A stretch of DNA of 33,585 bases from Magnetococcales bacterium (GTDB lineage: Bacteria > Pseudomonadota > Magnetococcia > Magnetococcales > UBA8363): contig JADFZF010000014.1 in assembly GCA_015232645.1 (NCBI GenBank), positions 1-33,585 of the forward strand. Reading direction: 5' to 3'. Shown here in pieces: positions 1 to 8,883 of this stretch (its first letter is position 1; every line of letters starts with the position of its first letter). The notes beneath the pieces were generated by a model. It saw only the letters and a program-made list of their open reading frames with translations. It was not told the DNA's origin and ran no database searches. The position numbers were made by a program, and so were the translations under genes.

Positions 1-13
1 ATCCTGTCATGCC

Positions 14-38
14 TAAAAAACTCCCGCCCGAAGGGCGG
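14..38 (-). terminator. Rho-independent terminator, minus strand
   Basis: Read on the minus strand, a 6-bp GC stem (CCGCCC, loop TTC, GGGCGG; positions 38-24) is followed within three bases by six T residues (20-15). This is the classic intrinsic terminator layout. It could close the transcript of the LEA-like lipoprotein gene, whose stop lies about 240 bases to the right. Confidence 0.7.
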
Positions 39-281
39 AAACTGGGGTTGACGAACCTTGGGTGCTACAGTAATTTTTGAACAGAAAGTGTCTCATTTTC
101 ATTGACACATTCCGGTCTGGATTCTTGAAAAGGGGGCGGATGGTTTTTCCGCCATACGGCGGGCCTGCACTGACCCTATGATTGAAAACATGGTGAAGGC
201 CGAGTTACCACTCGGAGGCTTGTGGTACACTGACTACCTGGGTACCCGGTGACCGTCATGCATTATGAAATTCTTGTATAT

Positions 282-785
282 CTAGGCCCCCTGGGCCGCA
301 CCACGTTTTTGCCCCAGGTCCACCTGACCCGATTTCTTGAAAGGAATATCGCCAATCAAAGGTCGGTCAATGCGAATCGCCCCATCCAGATGATAGTTCA
401 GTTTTTGGGAACAATTTTTTATAATTTTCTTTAATTCCTGGGATGATTCGAGGAGCGTCGTATTGGCGGTGACCTGGACCTCGGTATTGCCATGGGCTTT
501 GACGGTCATGGGTTTTTGGAGATGAACACTGGCAAAATAATTTCCTTCCAGTGAAATGGAGGCCTTCAAAGCGGAAATGGGAAGAGGATCGGAATTGGGA
601 TTGCTGACTCGCAACTTGATTTGAAAAGTTTGATGCGACAAGGCGATCTTTTCTGGTTCGATGGCCATTAATTCTACATCCAGCTTTTCCTGGACCCCAA
701 CCTTGGGAATGGCACAGGCTGAAAGCCAAGACGCGAGGATCAATACGGCAGCGATTACCAGTCGGTGGTCAGTGGTCACCTTCAT
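282..785 (-). CDS. LEA14/WHy-type lipoprotein
   Basis: Predicted 167-residue envelope lipoprotein. A hydrophobic signal segment ends in a lipobox (LSAC, then AIPKVGVQ), so the mature protein should be lipid-anchored through that Cys. The rest resembles the LEA14/WHy fold: a beta-rich domain with the phrase FQIKLRVSNPNSDPLPI, typical of this family, and a strand-turn pattern after it. The family is linked to desiccation or stress tolerance, but the bacterial role is mostly unproven. The frame is open further upstream, but I chose the ATG at 785 because a GGAGGT sits about 8 bases before it; the ATG at 791 would be too close. It is divergent from the HD-GYP gene across a 398-base spacer that contains two inverted repeats. 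Confidence 0.75.
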   Translation of the reverse strand: MKVTTDHRLVIAAVLILASWLSACAIPKVGVQEKLDVELMAIEPEKIALSHQTFQIKLRVSNPNSDPLPISALKASISLEGNYFASVHLQKPMTVKAHGNTEVQVTANTTLLESSQELKKIIKNCSQKLNYHLDGAIRIDRPLIGDIPFKKSGQVDLGQKRGAAQGA

Positions 786-851
786 GGTCATGCACCTCCA
801 GTGTGGTCCGGGAATGAAGAATATCACTTTAAATTGATAGTATACACCATC

Positions 852-865
852 GGAATGGCCATTCC
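852..865. promoter_or_regulatory. 14-bp perfect palindrome in divergent spacer
   Basis: GGAATGGCCATTCC is fully self-complementary with no spacer, the form expected of a dimeric regulator site. It lies 67-80 bases upstream of the lipoprotein start, in the spacer shared with the divergent HD-GYP gene. No regulator is identified. Confidence 0.4.
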
Positions 866-898
866 AAATCATGTTTCCCTCCGCGGGAAGGGGTGGCC

Positions 899-920
899 AT
901 GAAAATCAGGTCATTTTCAT
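899..920. promoter_or_regulatory. 8-bp inverted repeat with 6-bp spacer
   Basis: ATGAAAAT and ATTTTCAT are perfectly complementary arms separated by CAGGTC. This is the second symmetric site in the spacer between the lipoprotein and HD-GYP genes. It could be an operator; the AT-rich arms make it a weak hairpin. Confidence 0.35.
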
Positions 921-1183
921 CACCATGAAAGATCCACTTCGATTGCGGCTTCTTCAGGCAACTAGCATGAACACTGCCAGATTTCACCTGACATCCTCCG
1001 ACGCAATATGTTAATTTTCGCCAAACAGCATGAATCACAACAAAAAAAATACACAAACATGTAGGGGTATATTGAAAAACGACGACGAGTTGCCACTGTC
1101 ATCGATATAAAACGGGCACCGATCATAAGGAATATTAGGTCTTCTCCCTCCCTCCGCTCTCCGCTGTCGCAAGGACAACTTAA

Positions 1184-2461
1184 ATGACAAGAGGCACTAT
1201 AAAAAAGATAGAAGTTAATAATCTTAGAGTTGGAATGTTTATAACTGATTTTAATCATGATTGGCGTAATCCCTGCTGTCAGGACAAAGATCCGAATGCT
1301 TTCCGGGGTCCACGACTCATCCGAACCGAAGCTGAAATTCAGAAAATTATTGACCATGGCATCAAGGAACTCTTCATCGACATCGCTCTAGGCAAAGAGA
1401 CAGATGGGCAATCGTTGGATGAAGTCGAGCAAAAACTTTCGCAGCAATTGTTGGAACTGGATGATGACGAAGAAATCTCCAATCAATCCAACCCCATCAA
1501 GCCGTTTTCCGAGGAACTTTCAGCCGCCGCCGAAGTCAAGTCCAAGGCACGCAAGATCGTGGGTCATGTTTTGGCGGACGCCCGTTTGGGTAAACAGGTC
1601 ACTCTGGCGCCAGTACAAGATGCCGTCCGGGGGATGGCCGAATCGATGTTCCGCAACCCTGACGCCATCCTCAGTCTGAGCCTGATCAAAAAACGCGATG
1701 AATATACTTTCATGCATTCTGTCAATGTGGGAGTTTTCCTCATGTCCTTCTGCCGCGCCCTGGACATGCCGGAAGAGACCATCATCAAAGTGGGTGTGGG
1801 TGGCATGCTTCATGATATCGGCAAAATGAAAACCCCCGAAAACATCCTCAACAAGCCGGGAAAATTGACGGATGAAGAATTCCTGATCATGAAACAACAT
1901 GTTGTATTCAGCAGGCAAATTCTTGAACAAACACCAGGAATACCAGACATCAGCATCTATGTTGCCGCCCAGCACCACGAACGCTTTGACGGCACGGGTT
2001 ATCCCTCCGGGATGCGCGGAGAGGAAATCAACGAATTTGGCCAGATGGCGGCCATTGTGGATGTCTATGATGCCATCACGTCAGATCGTATCTACCACAA
2101 AGGTAACCCTCCCCACGTCGCATTAAAACGGATGCTCGACTGGTCAACAAACCATTTCAATCCCGGACTTTACCAAAAATTTGTTCAATGCGTCGGCATT
2201 TATCCCATTGGAACCCTGGTGCGTCTGGAAAACCAACTGGTAGGTGTCGTTATACATTCCAACAGTGAAAGCCTCCTTTATCCAGTCATCAAGGTGATTC
2301 TTGACGCCAGATCGGGAAAACGACTCAACCCTCGAGACATCAACCTGATGGATCATTCTGCCGATACTGGCGGCGGCTTTCGCATCATTCGTCCGGAACC
2401 GAATGATAAATGGAAGATTGATCCCAAACACTTCATGCCCAAACCAGATCTGTTTCAATAA
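1184..2461 (+). CDS. HD-GYP domain protein with DUF3391-like N-terminus (probable cyclic-di-GMP phosphodiesterase)
   Basis: 425-residue cytoplasmic protein. Residues about 1-130 match the DUF3391-type domain that often precedes HD-GYP domains (it starts IKKIEVNNLRVGMFI). The HD-GYP domain spans about 165-340: H210-D211 in the HDIGK motif, the double His 264-265, and GYP at 272-274 in DGTGYPSG. D297 falls in the conserved VYDAIT motif. With all signature residues present, hydrolysis of cyclic-di-GMP is the expected activity. AGGA lies 8 bases before the ATG. No receiver or membrane segment is seen, so how the signal enters is unknown. It stands alone, divergent from the lipoprotein gene, and fits the motility and pilus gene content of the window. 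Confidence 0.9.
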   Translation: MTRGTIKKIEVNNLRVGMFITDFNHDWRNPCCQDKDPNAFRGPRLIRTEAEIQKIIDHGIKELFIDIALGKETDGQSLDEVEQKLSQQLLELDDDEEISNQSNPIKPFSEELSAAAEVKSKARKIVGHVLADARLGKQVTLAPVQDAVRGMAESMFRNPDAILSLSLIKKRDEYTFMHSVNVGVFLMSFCRALDMPEETIIKVGVGGMLHDIGKMKTPENILNKPGKLTDEEFLIMKQHVVFSRQILEQTPGIPDISIYVAAQHHERFDGTGYPSGMRGEEINEFGQMAAIVDVYDAITSDRIYHKGNPPHVALKRMLDWSTNHFNPGLYQKFVQCVGIYPIGTLVRLENQLVGVVIHSNSESLLYPVIKVILDARSGKRLNPRDINLMDHSADTGGGFRIIRPEPNDKWKIDPKHFMPKPDLFQ

Positions 2462-2808
2462 TGGGAGACTCTATCCATTCCGTTACTTGGCGAGCTGGCG
2501 CATTTGGAAAACAAGCATTCTAAACTAAGGGATACAAAAAGACGAACTCTATCCATGGGGGGATGGGACAGGTCCTATTCTAGCCCCAACCTATTGGTCA
2601 ATCGGCCTATTTTGTCCACTGATCGATCCACCCACCCCCTCTCAATTCGCGTCAGGACTTGGCATCTGCATCAACATGAACAACTTTAACTCTTGAAATT
2701 CCCGGGCTGGGCTGGGTCTTCCTTGAAATTGGAGTTATCTTTTGCCGCGGGGCAACCGATACCATACCCCGGATAAAAGACCACTCTATTGATTGAGGGG
2801 AAGTGACA
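2462..2808. other. Gene-free spacer
   Basis: About 345 bases between the HD-GYP stop and the TolC-like start. Short open frames here have no ribosome binding site and no recognisable product. A phrase around CTCTATCCAT occurs twice (2468 and 2549 areas). I see no convincing terminator or promoter. Confidence 0.4.
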
Positions 2809-4341
2809 TTGACCATGCTCCCAGGTTATCGCTATTGGTTGCTGTGTTTATCTTTGTTGTTAACTTCCTGCGCCGTCACCCCCGAACCGATACCGCCGTC
2901 GGTCACCATGCGACGGGTTCAAGACGACACGGCAAACTATCACAAGGATATGAAACGGGTGGTACGGGCCATCTCACTGGCAGAGGCCATGGCACGATCC
3001 ATCAGTTACAATCTGGACCACCGCTTGAAAATCATGGAAGCCGCCCTGGCCATGGGGCAGAGCCAATTGACCGGTTATCAACTACTTCCCCAGGTTGCCC
3101 TTCAGGCCGGATATTCAGGGCGCAGCAACAGTCTGGGTTCGTCCAGCCGTTCGTTGCTTACTGGGGAAACCAGCCTACAATATTCCACGTCTTCCGACAG
3201 GGCTTATAGCGACATCGACTTGACCATGACCTGGAATATTCTTGATTTTGGCGTCAGCTATTTCAAGGCCAGACAACAGGCAGACCGCTATCTGGTGACG
3301 GAGCAACGGCGGCGCAAAGTGATTCAAAACATCATTCAGGAAGTCAGGCAGGCGTACTGGCGGGCGGTGGTTGCTCAGGAATTGCTGCCGGACATTGAAA
3401 CCTTCCTGAAAGAAGCCAATCTGGCACTGGAAGATGCCACGAAAGCGGGCGAGAACCTATTGCAGCCACCGTTGGACGCGCTGAAATACCGCATGGGATT
3501 GCTGGAAACGGTCTATCAAATCGTCACCCTGCAACGAGATCTATCGGTGGCCAAGACACAATTGGCGGCGTTGATGAATATAGACCTCAAGGAAGAATTT
3601 CGCTTGGAGATCCCGGGACGTGAGACAATGACGGTACCGAAGATTCCATATGACATGGATCTTGTGGAAAAGATGGCCCTGTTCCTACGTCCAGAATTGC
3701 GCGAGGAGGATTATCAGAAAAGGATCGACGTTGCCGAAACCAAGTTGACATTGTTGCAGGCTCTTCCCGGGTTAAGTCTACAAGCAGGAGCCCATGGATC
3801 GAACAACAGTTTCCTCTTCAACAAACAGTGGGCCGATGGTGGTCTAAAGATGGCCTGGAACCTGATCAACCTGGCGGCTGGACGTGATACCGCCGATGTC
3901 GCACACACCCGGGAGAGGGCGGGAGACATGCGTCGTCTTTCTTTGGGAATGGCCATACTGACCCAGGTCCATGTGGCGATGGTGCGTTACAATCAAACGC
4001 TGGAAGAGTATGAACTCGTCAAAACCATGAGTGAAACCGCCGACAAGATTCAACATTATTCCAACGAATCGCGCCAGACCATGACGGGTTTGGATGTTAT
4101 TCAGGCCCAGGCGCGTGCGATCTACAGACGTTTGCAGATGGGTTTGTCGTATGCGGAACTTCAAAATGCCGCCGGACAGGTCTACGTGTCCATGGGATTG
4201 GATCCGCTGCCGGAGAAGCTGGAATCAGGGGATATGGAGGCATTGACGGTCACCTTCAAGGGGGTCATCAACCGTTGGCAGACGGGAGAGGTCGAAATGG
4301 GCTCATTGGCGAATAATCGCAGGCAGGGTGTTGAGGGATGA
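2809..4341 (+). CDS. TolC-family outer membrane efflux lipoprotein
   Basis: About 510-residue outer-membrane factor. The N-terminus is a lipoprotein signal (LLTSC lipobox followed by AVTPEP). The body has two repeats of long amphipathic helices and beta strands typical of TolC/NodT proteins, for example SLAEAMARSISYNLDHRLK, then NILDFGVSYFKARQQ in the first half and NLINLAAGRDTA in the second. It should trimerise as an outer-membrane channel with a periplasmic tunnel. The start is uncertain: GTG 2803, TTG 2809 and ATG 2815 are all in frame. GAGGGG at 2795-2800 gives the best spacing (8 bases) to the TTG, so I used that. The stop overlaps the next start by four bases (ATGA), implying translational coupling to the adaptor. 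Confidence 0.88.
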   Translation: MTMLPGYRYWLLCLSLLLTSCAVTPEPIPPSVTMRRVQDDTANYHKDMKRVVRAISLAEAMARSISYNLDHRLKIMEAALAMGQSQLTGYQLLPQVALQAGYSGRSNSLGSSSRSLLTGETSLQYSTSSDRAYSDIDLTMTWNILDFGVSYFKARQQADRYLVTEQRRRKVIQNIIQEVRQAYWRAVVAQELLPDIETFLKEANLALEDATKAGENLLQPPLDALKYRMGLLETVYQIVTLQRDLSVAKTQLAALMNIDLKEEFRLEIPGRETMTVPKIPYDMDLVEKMALFLRPELREEDYQKRIDVAETKLTLLQALPGLSLQAGAHGSNNSFLFNKQWADGGLKMAWNLINLAAGRDTADVAHTRERAGDMRRLSLGMAILTQVHVAMVRYNQTLEEYELVKTMSETADKIQHYSNESRQTMTGLDVIQAQARAIYRRLQMGLSYAELQNAAGQVYVSMGLDPLPEKLESGDMEALTVTFKGVINRWQTGEVEMGSLANNRRQGVEG

Positions 4342-5153
4342 AAACGATTGGATGGCTGGTGATGGGGCTGTTTTTTCTATCGGGGTTGGGTGGGGCCCAA
4401 GCCGAAGGGATGAAATCTCCATGTATCCCCACGCCCCTGGCTTTGGATGACAACGGTGGAACCGGGCCCTTGCGGGGACTGGTGGTGGCTTCTCAAGAGG
4501 CGATCCTCTCCAGCGAATTGGCCGGGAGAATTTTGGAGATTCGTCGGGAGGTTCGACAAAGTTTCAAAGCGGGAGAGGTGTTGGTCCGTTTTCATTGCCC
4601 CGATCGAGAAGCGCGGCTGAAAAAAGCTAAGGCACAGCTGGAAGGAATCAATCAACGCCTTGCCGTCCATCGCAAGTTGGTGGAATTGCGATCAACGAGT
4701 ACCTTGGACGTGGAACTCCTGGAGGCGGAACGTCTGGGCGCCGTGGCCGAAGTGGCGATTCAGCAGGCAGAGGTGGAAAAATGTGTCGTCAATGCCCCCT
4801 TTGCCGGAACAGTTGCCGAACGGTTGGTCAAATCCTTTGAAAGCGTCAATGCGGGGCAACCCTTGTTGGATATCGTCGGCGATGCGCCTTTCGAGATCCA
4901 CATCATTCTCCCCTCCAATCTGCTGTCGGAGATAAAGGTCGGCACCCCGGTCATCATGATGGTGGATGAGACCAAGGGATGCTACCAAGCCCGAGTCATT
5001 CGGATGGGTGGACGAGTCAACCCCGCAGGCCAAACGATATTAGTGGTGGCTGGCATGACCGGAGAGAAAGGTGATCTGATTCCAGGCATGAGCGGCGCCG
5101 TCGTGTTTGAAGCGGAAGTCCCCCCTGGCAAAATTCAGAAACCAGGACAGTGA
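4338..5153 (+). CDS. Membrane-fusion (HlyD/RND adaptor family) periplasmic protein
   Basis: 271-residue periplasmic adaptor. Residues 1-22 form a signal peptide ending around GGAQAEG. Then comes the first half of a lipoyl/barrel-sandwich domain (LSSELAGRILEIRREVRQSFKAGEVL), a helical hairpin rich in charged residues (about 90-150), the second lipoyl half (VNAPFAGTVAERLVKSFESV) and a short beta-barrel (about 180-250). This is short for an RND adaptor. It overlaps the TolC-like gene by ATGA and AGGG sits 8 bases before the start. The pair would bridge inner and outer membrane, but no transporter gene follows; the next gene is convergent flhB. The partner may be encoded elsewhere, or the pair may serve another export system. 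Confidence 0.85.
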   Translation: MKTIGWLVMGLFFLSGLGGAQAEGMKSPCIPTPLALDDNGGTGPLRGLVVASQEAILSSELAGRILEIRREVRQSFKAGEVLVRFHCPDREARLKKAKAQLEGINQRLAVHRKLVELRSTSTLDVELLEAERLGAVAEVAIQQAEVEKCVVNAPFAGTVAERLVKSFESVNAGQPLLDIVGDAPFEIHIILPSNLLSEIKVGTPVIMMVDETKGCYQARVIRMGGRVNPAGQTILVVAGMTGEKGDLIPGMSGAVVFEAEVPPGKIQKPGQ

Positions 5154-5227
5154 GGGAGGCGGTCAGCATTTCTTTCCGTATGGACCCATGGATGAGAGGA
5201 GGCAGGGAAGTGGCTCCCCCCCCCTTC

Positions 5228-5254
5228 CTTGACCTCTTGCATCCGTTGGTCAAG
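5228..5254. terminator. Possible bidirectional hairpin between convergent genes
   Basis: CTTGACC (5228-5234) and GGTCAAG (5248-5254) form a 7-bp stem with a 13-base loop, between the stops of the adaptor gene and flhB. There is no clear T-run, so termination is a guess from position. A run of nine C (5216-5224) lies next to it. Confidence 0.3.
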
Positions 5255-5315
5255 CATCTTCAATCGGGCCGCCTTCAGGTGTTGATCAGATGTCGATCGT
5301 CGAGTCAGCCTCCCA

Positions 5316-6386
5316 TCAACGTCTGTTGCGCCGCAGACTGTAGACGTAGGCCAACACCTGGGCGACCGCCTTGAACAGTTGCGGCGGGATGACGGCGTCG
5401 AGAGGAACATCGGTATACAGGGAACGGGCGAGAGGGGGGTTCTCCACAAGAACGATCCTGTTTTCCCTGGCGATTTCGCGAATTTTCTCAGCGATGCGCC
5501 CACGTCCCTTGGCCACCAGCTTGGGGGCCATCATTTCCCCCTGTTTGTACATCAAGGCGGCCGCATAATGCGTCGGGTTGGTGATAACGACATCCGCCTT
5601 GGGCACCTCCTCCATCATACGTCGCTGCGCCATTTCCCGTTGCAACTGACGGATGCGCCCCTTGATCAGCGGGTCACCTTCCATCTGTTTCTGTTCGTCC
5701 TTCACCTCCTGCTTTGTCATACGCAACCCTTTGATATATTCGTGCTTTTGATAAACAAAGTCGAAAATTCCCAAGGTCAGGAAGGCGATGGTCACCAATA
5801 CCAGAAGACGGAATATATCGTTGCCCAGGACCCGGATGATGTGGTCCAAATTAGTGTCGGACAGAGCAAAAATTTCCTGGGCGCTGTTTTTCAGAGATAG
5901 ATAGACGGCAACGGAGATCACAGTTAGTTTAATGATGGATTTGACCAGTTCGATGACGGACTTGAAGGAAAATAACCTGCCGATGCCCTGAATAGGGTTG
6001 ATTCTGGAGAAGGAGGGCATGATGGGTTCAAGGGTGATCAGAAACCCGTGTTGGACGATGGAACTCAGGATGGAGACAATGAGGAGAAGGATGAACAGCG
6101 GAGCAAGGTCCAGAACGAGATTGATGATCAGATCCTGGATCAAGGCAGCAATACCCTGTGGTTGAATGCCGTCGCTGACGAAGCCACTGAAGAACACGCG
6201 CATTCTGGACTGGAGGGAAATCCATAATTTATCCCCCTGGAAGTAGAACAGCGCGGTGGTGGCCAACAGCAACAAGGCGGTTCCGATTTCCCTGGAGGTG
6301 GTGACCTGGCCCTTATTACGGGCATCCTGCATTCTTTTTGCGGTGGGGTCTTCGGTACGGGACTCCTGGTCGATATCCTCAGCCAT
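5316..6386 (-). CDS. flhB: Flagellar export apparatus protein FlhB
   Basis: 356-residue inner-membrane component of the flagellar type III export gate; it switches export from rod/hook to filament substrates. The N-terminus has the family phrase QESRTEDPTAKRMQDARNKG, followed by four hydrophobic segments (about 35-50, 85-115, 140-165, 185-215). The cytoplasmic linker with KQEVKDEQKQ leads to the self-cleavage motif N270-P271-T272-H273 in ITNPTHYAAAL. The length is normal. AAGGAA precedes the ATG by about 8 bases. It is last in the fliQ-fliR-flhB run, 12 bases after fliR. Confidence 0.97.
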   Translation of the reverse strand: MAEDIDQESRTEDPTAKRMQDARNKGQVTTSREIGTALLLLATTALFYFQGDKLWISLQSRMRVFFSGFVSDGIQPQGIAALIQDLIINLVLDLAPLFILLLIVSILSSIVQHGFLITLEPIMPSFSRINPIQGIGRLFSFKSVIELVKSIIKLTVISVAVYLSLKNSAQEIFALSDTNLDHIIRVLGNDIFRLLVLVTIAFLTLGIFDFVYQKHEYIKGLRMTKQEVKDEQKQMEGDPLIKGRIRQLQREMAQRRMMEEVPKADVVITNPTHYAAALMYKQGEMMAPKLVAKGRGRIAEKIREIARENRIVLVENPPLARSLYTDVPLDAVIPPQLFKAVAQVLAYVYSLRRNRR

Positions 6387-6398
6387 GGAAGGTTTCCT

Positions 6399-7193
6399 TT
6401 AAAAACCAATGGATCGGAAAGCCAAGGTGAAGAAGGTATCGATCTCGCGGATCATGACTTTGGCAAACAGGATCATGGTGAGACCGAGGATGATGAAGCC
6501 CATCATTTGCGCCAATGGCATAGAGAGGAAGAAGACCTGGATTTGAGGCGAGGCGCGATTGATGAGTCCCAGGCCGACATAGAGCAGGGTGGTGGCGACG
6601 ACGATGGGGGCGGACACGAGCAGGGCAAGATGAAACATGGAGGACAGGGCTTTCATGGCGGACTTCAGCATGTTGCCGGTATGAGGCAATCCTGCCCCGA
6701 GGGGGATGGTGTTGAAGGATCGGGCGATGCCTTCGATGAGGAGGTAATGACCACCGATGGAGAGGAACAGGATAAGCACGGTCATATAGAGTAGGTTGGA
6801 GAGGACACCTTCCTGGATACCCGAGGTAGGGTCCATGACCATGGCCATGGAGAGTCCCATCTGAAAACCGATGACCGATCCGGCGACCTGGACTGAAATG
6901 AGTACCCAATGGACGAGCATGCCGATGACGGCACCGATGATGATTTCGGTGATGGCGGCGGCGAACATGGCGGGAACGTGTCCTTTGCCTTCGCCGGACC
7001 AGGGGGAAACCAGGGGAAAGATGACCACGGTGAGGGCCAGGAGCAGGGCGGCTTTGATACGATTGGGGCCGATGGCACGGGAGAAGAATGGTGCGGAAAG
7101 GAACAATCCAGAGAGTCTCGCCAGGATAAGAGCGGCCCGTTCCACTTCACCGACGGAAAGGCCGAGGAAGTCGATGAGGGCATAGGGATCCAA
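6399..7193 (-). CDS. fliR: Flagellar biosynthetic protein FliR
   Basis: 264-residue inner-membrane protein of the FliPQR export gate. It has about six hydrophobic segments and typical FliR phrases: LILARLSGLFLSAPFFS near the N-terminus, AGSVIGFQMGLSMA in the middle with VMDPTSG after it, and APIVVATTLLYVGLGLINRASPQ, of which the last part is the family hallmark. The start is an unusual TTG at 7193, supported by GGAGG six bases upstream; no ATG nearby keeps the N-terminal helix intact. It starts 18 bases after fliQ and ends 12 bases before flhB, so all three are probably one transcript. Confidence 0.96.
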   Translation of the reverse strand: MDPYALIDFLGLSVGEVERAALILARLSGLFLSAPFFSRAIGPNRIKAALLLALTVVIFPLVSPWSGEGKGHVPAMFAAAITEIIIGAVIGMLVHWVLISVQVAGSVIGFQMGLSMAMVMDPTSGIQEGVLSNLLYMTVLILFLSIGGHYLLIEGIARSFNTIPLGAGLPHTGNMLKSAMKALSSMFHLALLVSAPIVVATTLLYVGLGLINRASPQIQVFFLSMPLAQMMGFIILGLTMILFAKVMIREIDTFFTLAFRSIGF

Positions 7194-7211
7194 TGTGCGC
7201 CTCCGTGGGTG

Positions 7212-7481
7212 TCAGTTGACGATGCTGGGGATGGAATCGAAGAGCCGTTTGAAATAATCCATGATGGTTTGCATCATCCATGGCAGGGTCAAGGAAAGCA
7301 CAAGGAAGGTGGCGAGGATTTTTGGGATGAAGGTGAGGGTCATTTCCTGAATTTGGGTCACCGATTGGAACAACGAAATGACGATACCCACCACCAACGC
7401 GGTCAGAAGCATGGGGGCAGAGACCAGCAGGGCCGTTTTGAGGGCATCAACGACGAGTTGCAGGACAGTTTCGGTGGGCAT
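7212..7481 (-). CDS. fliQ: Flagellar biosynthetic protein FliQ
   Basis: 89 residues, the usual FliQ size, with two transmembrane helices (about 15-38 and 52-75). The family pattern is clear: LLVSAPMLLTALVVGIVISL, followed by FQSVTQIQEMTLTFIPKI. Four to five copies join FliP and FliR in the helical export gate. AAGGAAGG lies just before the ATG. It is first in the local run; fliP, often next to it, is absent here, and the upstream neighbour is an unrelated membrane protein on the same strand. Confidence 0.96.
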   Translation of the reverse strand: MPTETVLQLVVDALKTALLVSAPMLLTALVVGIVISLFQSVTQIQEMTLTFIPKILATFLVLSLTLPWMMQTIMDYFKRLFDSIPSIVN

Positions 7482-7641
7482 GAGCCTTCCTTCGGAGTGT
7501 TATGAGATGAAGGTGGTGGAACGGATCTGGACTCGTTAAAGATGTGGGGATTATACAGGAGGGTTTGGACTTGTCCATGAAAAATAATTTATCATCCAAA
7601 TAATTCCCAGATGTAGCAGTATCTTGTCAGGATTATGAAAG

Positions 7642-8787
7642 TCAGGAATGATCGAGTTGGTCGTGGTAGATTTTTTCGTAAAGCTCGAAGATGGCGATGG
7701 CCATGGCGGCGATGACTGGGCCGAAGAACAGTCCCAGGATGCCGAAATCAATAATACCGCCGAAGGTGGCCAGGGTGGTGAGGAAGGTATGTCCGAGACT
7801 GGAAAGATCGTTATCAGGATCTTCTGAGGCGTGCCAGGTGGAAAGGTGGCGAATAAGAATGGGCCGCAGGACGTTATCGATGAGGAAGCCGTTAACGATG
7901 GCGCCCCAAAGCAATACAAACAACCCCGATCCTTCGCGTCCACTGGCGAACAGGTAGTAGGCCAGCGGGCCCCAGATGATGGGGCCGCCGATGACGGGAA
8001 TGAAGGAGGTGACGGCCAGGCTGACGCCGAAAAAAAACCATTGCAGACCCAGGAATGCCGCAATGGTGGCAAAGGAGATACCCTGGATCAGAGAGATGGC
8101 GACGGTGCTCATGGTCAGCACGGTGGCCAATCCAGCAAAGCGGTTCAGGAGGAAATCGTCATAGAGATTGGGCAGTGGGGTCAACAGGCGCAGTTTATGA
8201 ACCAAAGCGGGTCCGTCGCGGTAGAAAAAAAACAGAGAAAACACCACGAGTATCAACGAATAAATGAAAGCCAGACTGTTGTTGGTGATCCCTTGGAAAA
8301 GAGACAACATGCCATTGGTCAAGGTTTTGACCAGAGACTCCTGGTTCTTGGCCACTTCGTCGAGAAGGAAATTTTGCAAAAAATCGGGGATGGGCAGAGA
8401 ATAAACGATATTTTTTCCCGATTCGACCATGGCGGCATTGTTTTCAAAACCGGAAACCCAATCGCGCATGCGGACAACAAAATCGCTGGCCAGGAGGGCG
8501 CTGGCGGAGAGCAGATAGAGAATAGGGGAAATGACGAGGAAGAAGATCAAAACAGTCATGAGCAGGGCTGCTTTATCCGATTCTAATGAAAAGCGCAGGG
8601 AAAGGCGCCGATACAACGGGAAGGTTGCGGTGGCCAGCAGCACGGCGAGGAACAGACCGGGGATAAAAGGAACGAACAGCCATAGGAGCCCGGCGCTGGC
8701 CAGTAGTATCAGCAGCAGCAGAAACCCCTGTTGATGAGGTTGGGGCTGGTGGACGACATCCGGTTGTGGATGATTGGAATCGAGCAT
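7642..8787 (-). CDS. AI-2E/PerM-family membrane transporter
   Basis: About 381-residue polytopic inner-membrane protein. Hydrophobic pairs near the N-terminus (LLLLILLASAGLLWLFVPFI) and the phrases FLAVLLATATFPLYRRL, SLFFFYRDGPAL and FIPVIGGPIIWGPLAYYL mark the AI-2E transporter (formerly UPF0118/PerM) family. Members have been tied to autoinducer-2 export or to sodium/proton antiport, so the substrate is open. The frame is open to 8883, but that start would abut the divergent gene at 8884 and has no ribosome binding site; the ATG at 8787 begins just before a Pro-rich lead-in and is my choice, also without a good Shine-Dalgarno. It is not obviously part of the flagellar operon. Confidence 0.85.
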   Translation of the reverse strand: MLDSNHPQPDVVHQPQPHQQGFLLLLILLASAGLLWLFVPFIPGLFLAVLLATATFPLYRRLSLRFSLESDKAALLMTVLIFFLVISPILYLLSASALLASDFVVRMRDWVSGFENNAAMVESGKNIVYSLPIPDFLQNFLLDEVAKNQESLVKTLTNGMLSLFQGITNNSLAFIYSLILVVFSLFFFYRDGPALVHKLRLLTPLPNLYDDFLLNRFAGLATVLTMSTVAISLIQGISFATIAAFLGLQWFFFGVSLAVTSFIPVIGGPIIWGPLAYYLFASGREGSGLFVLLWGAIVNGFLIDNVLRPILIRHLSTWHASEDPDNDLSSLGHTFLTTLATFGGIIDFGILGLFFGPVIAAMAIAIFELYEKIYHDQLDHS

Positions 8788-8883
8788 GACGGGAGGATGA
8801 TGGTTGAAGGTGGTGGTGGGTTCGCGGCAGAAAAGCGCCGAATCCGGGGGTGAAAAGGTCCTGATGCGGTTGGAGAGGAGCAT

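Noticed and set aside
5135-5330. Open frame downstream of flhB on the minus strand reading KAARLKMLDQRMQEVKEGGG, which looks helical.
   Set aside because: No start codon with a ribosome binding site was found after the flhB stop, and the frame continues as a shadow of flhB upstream.
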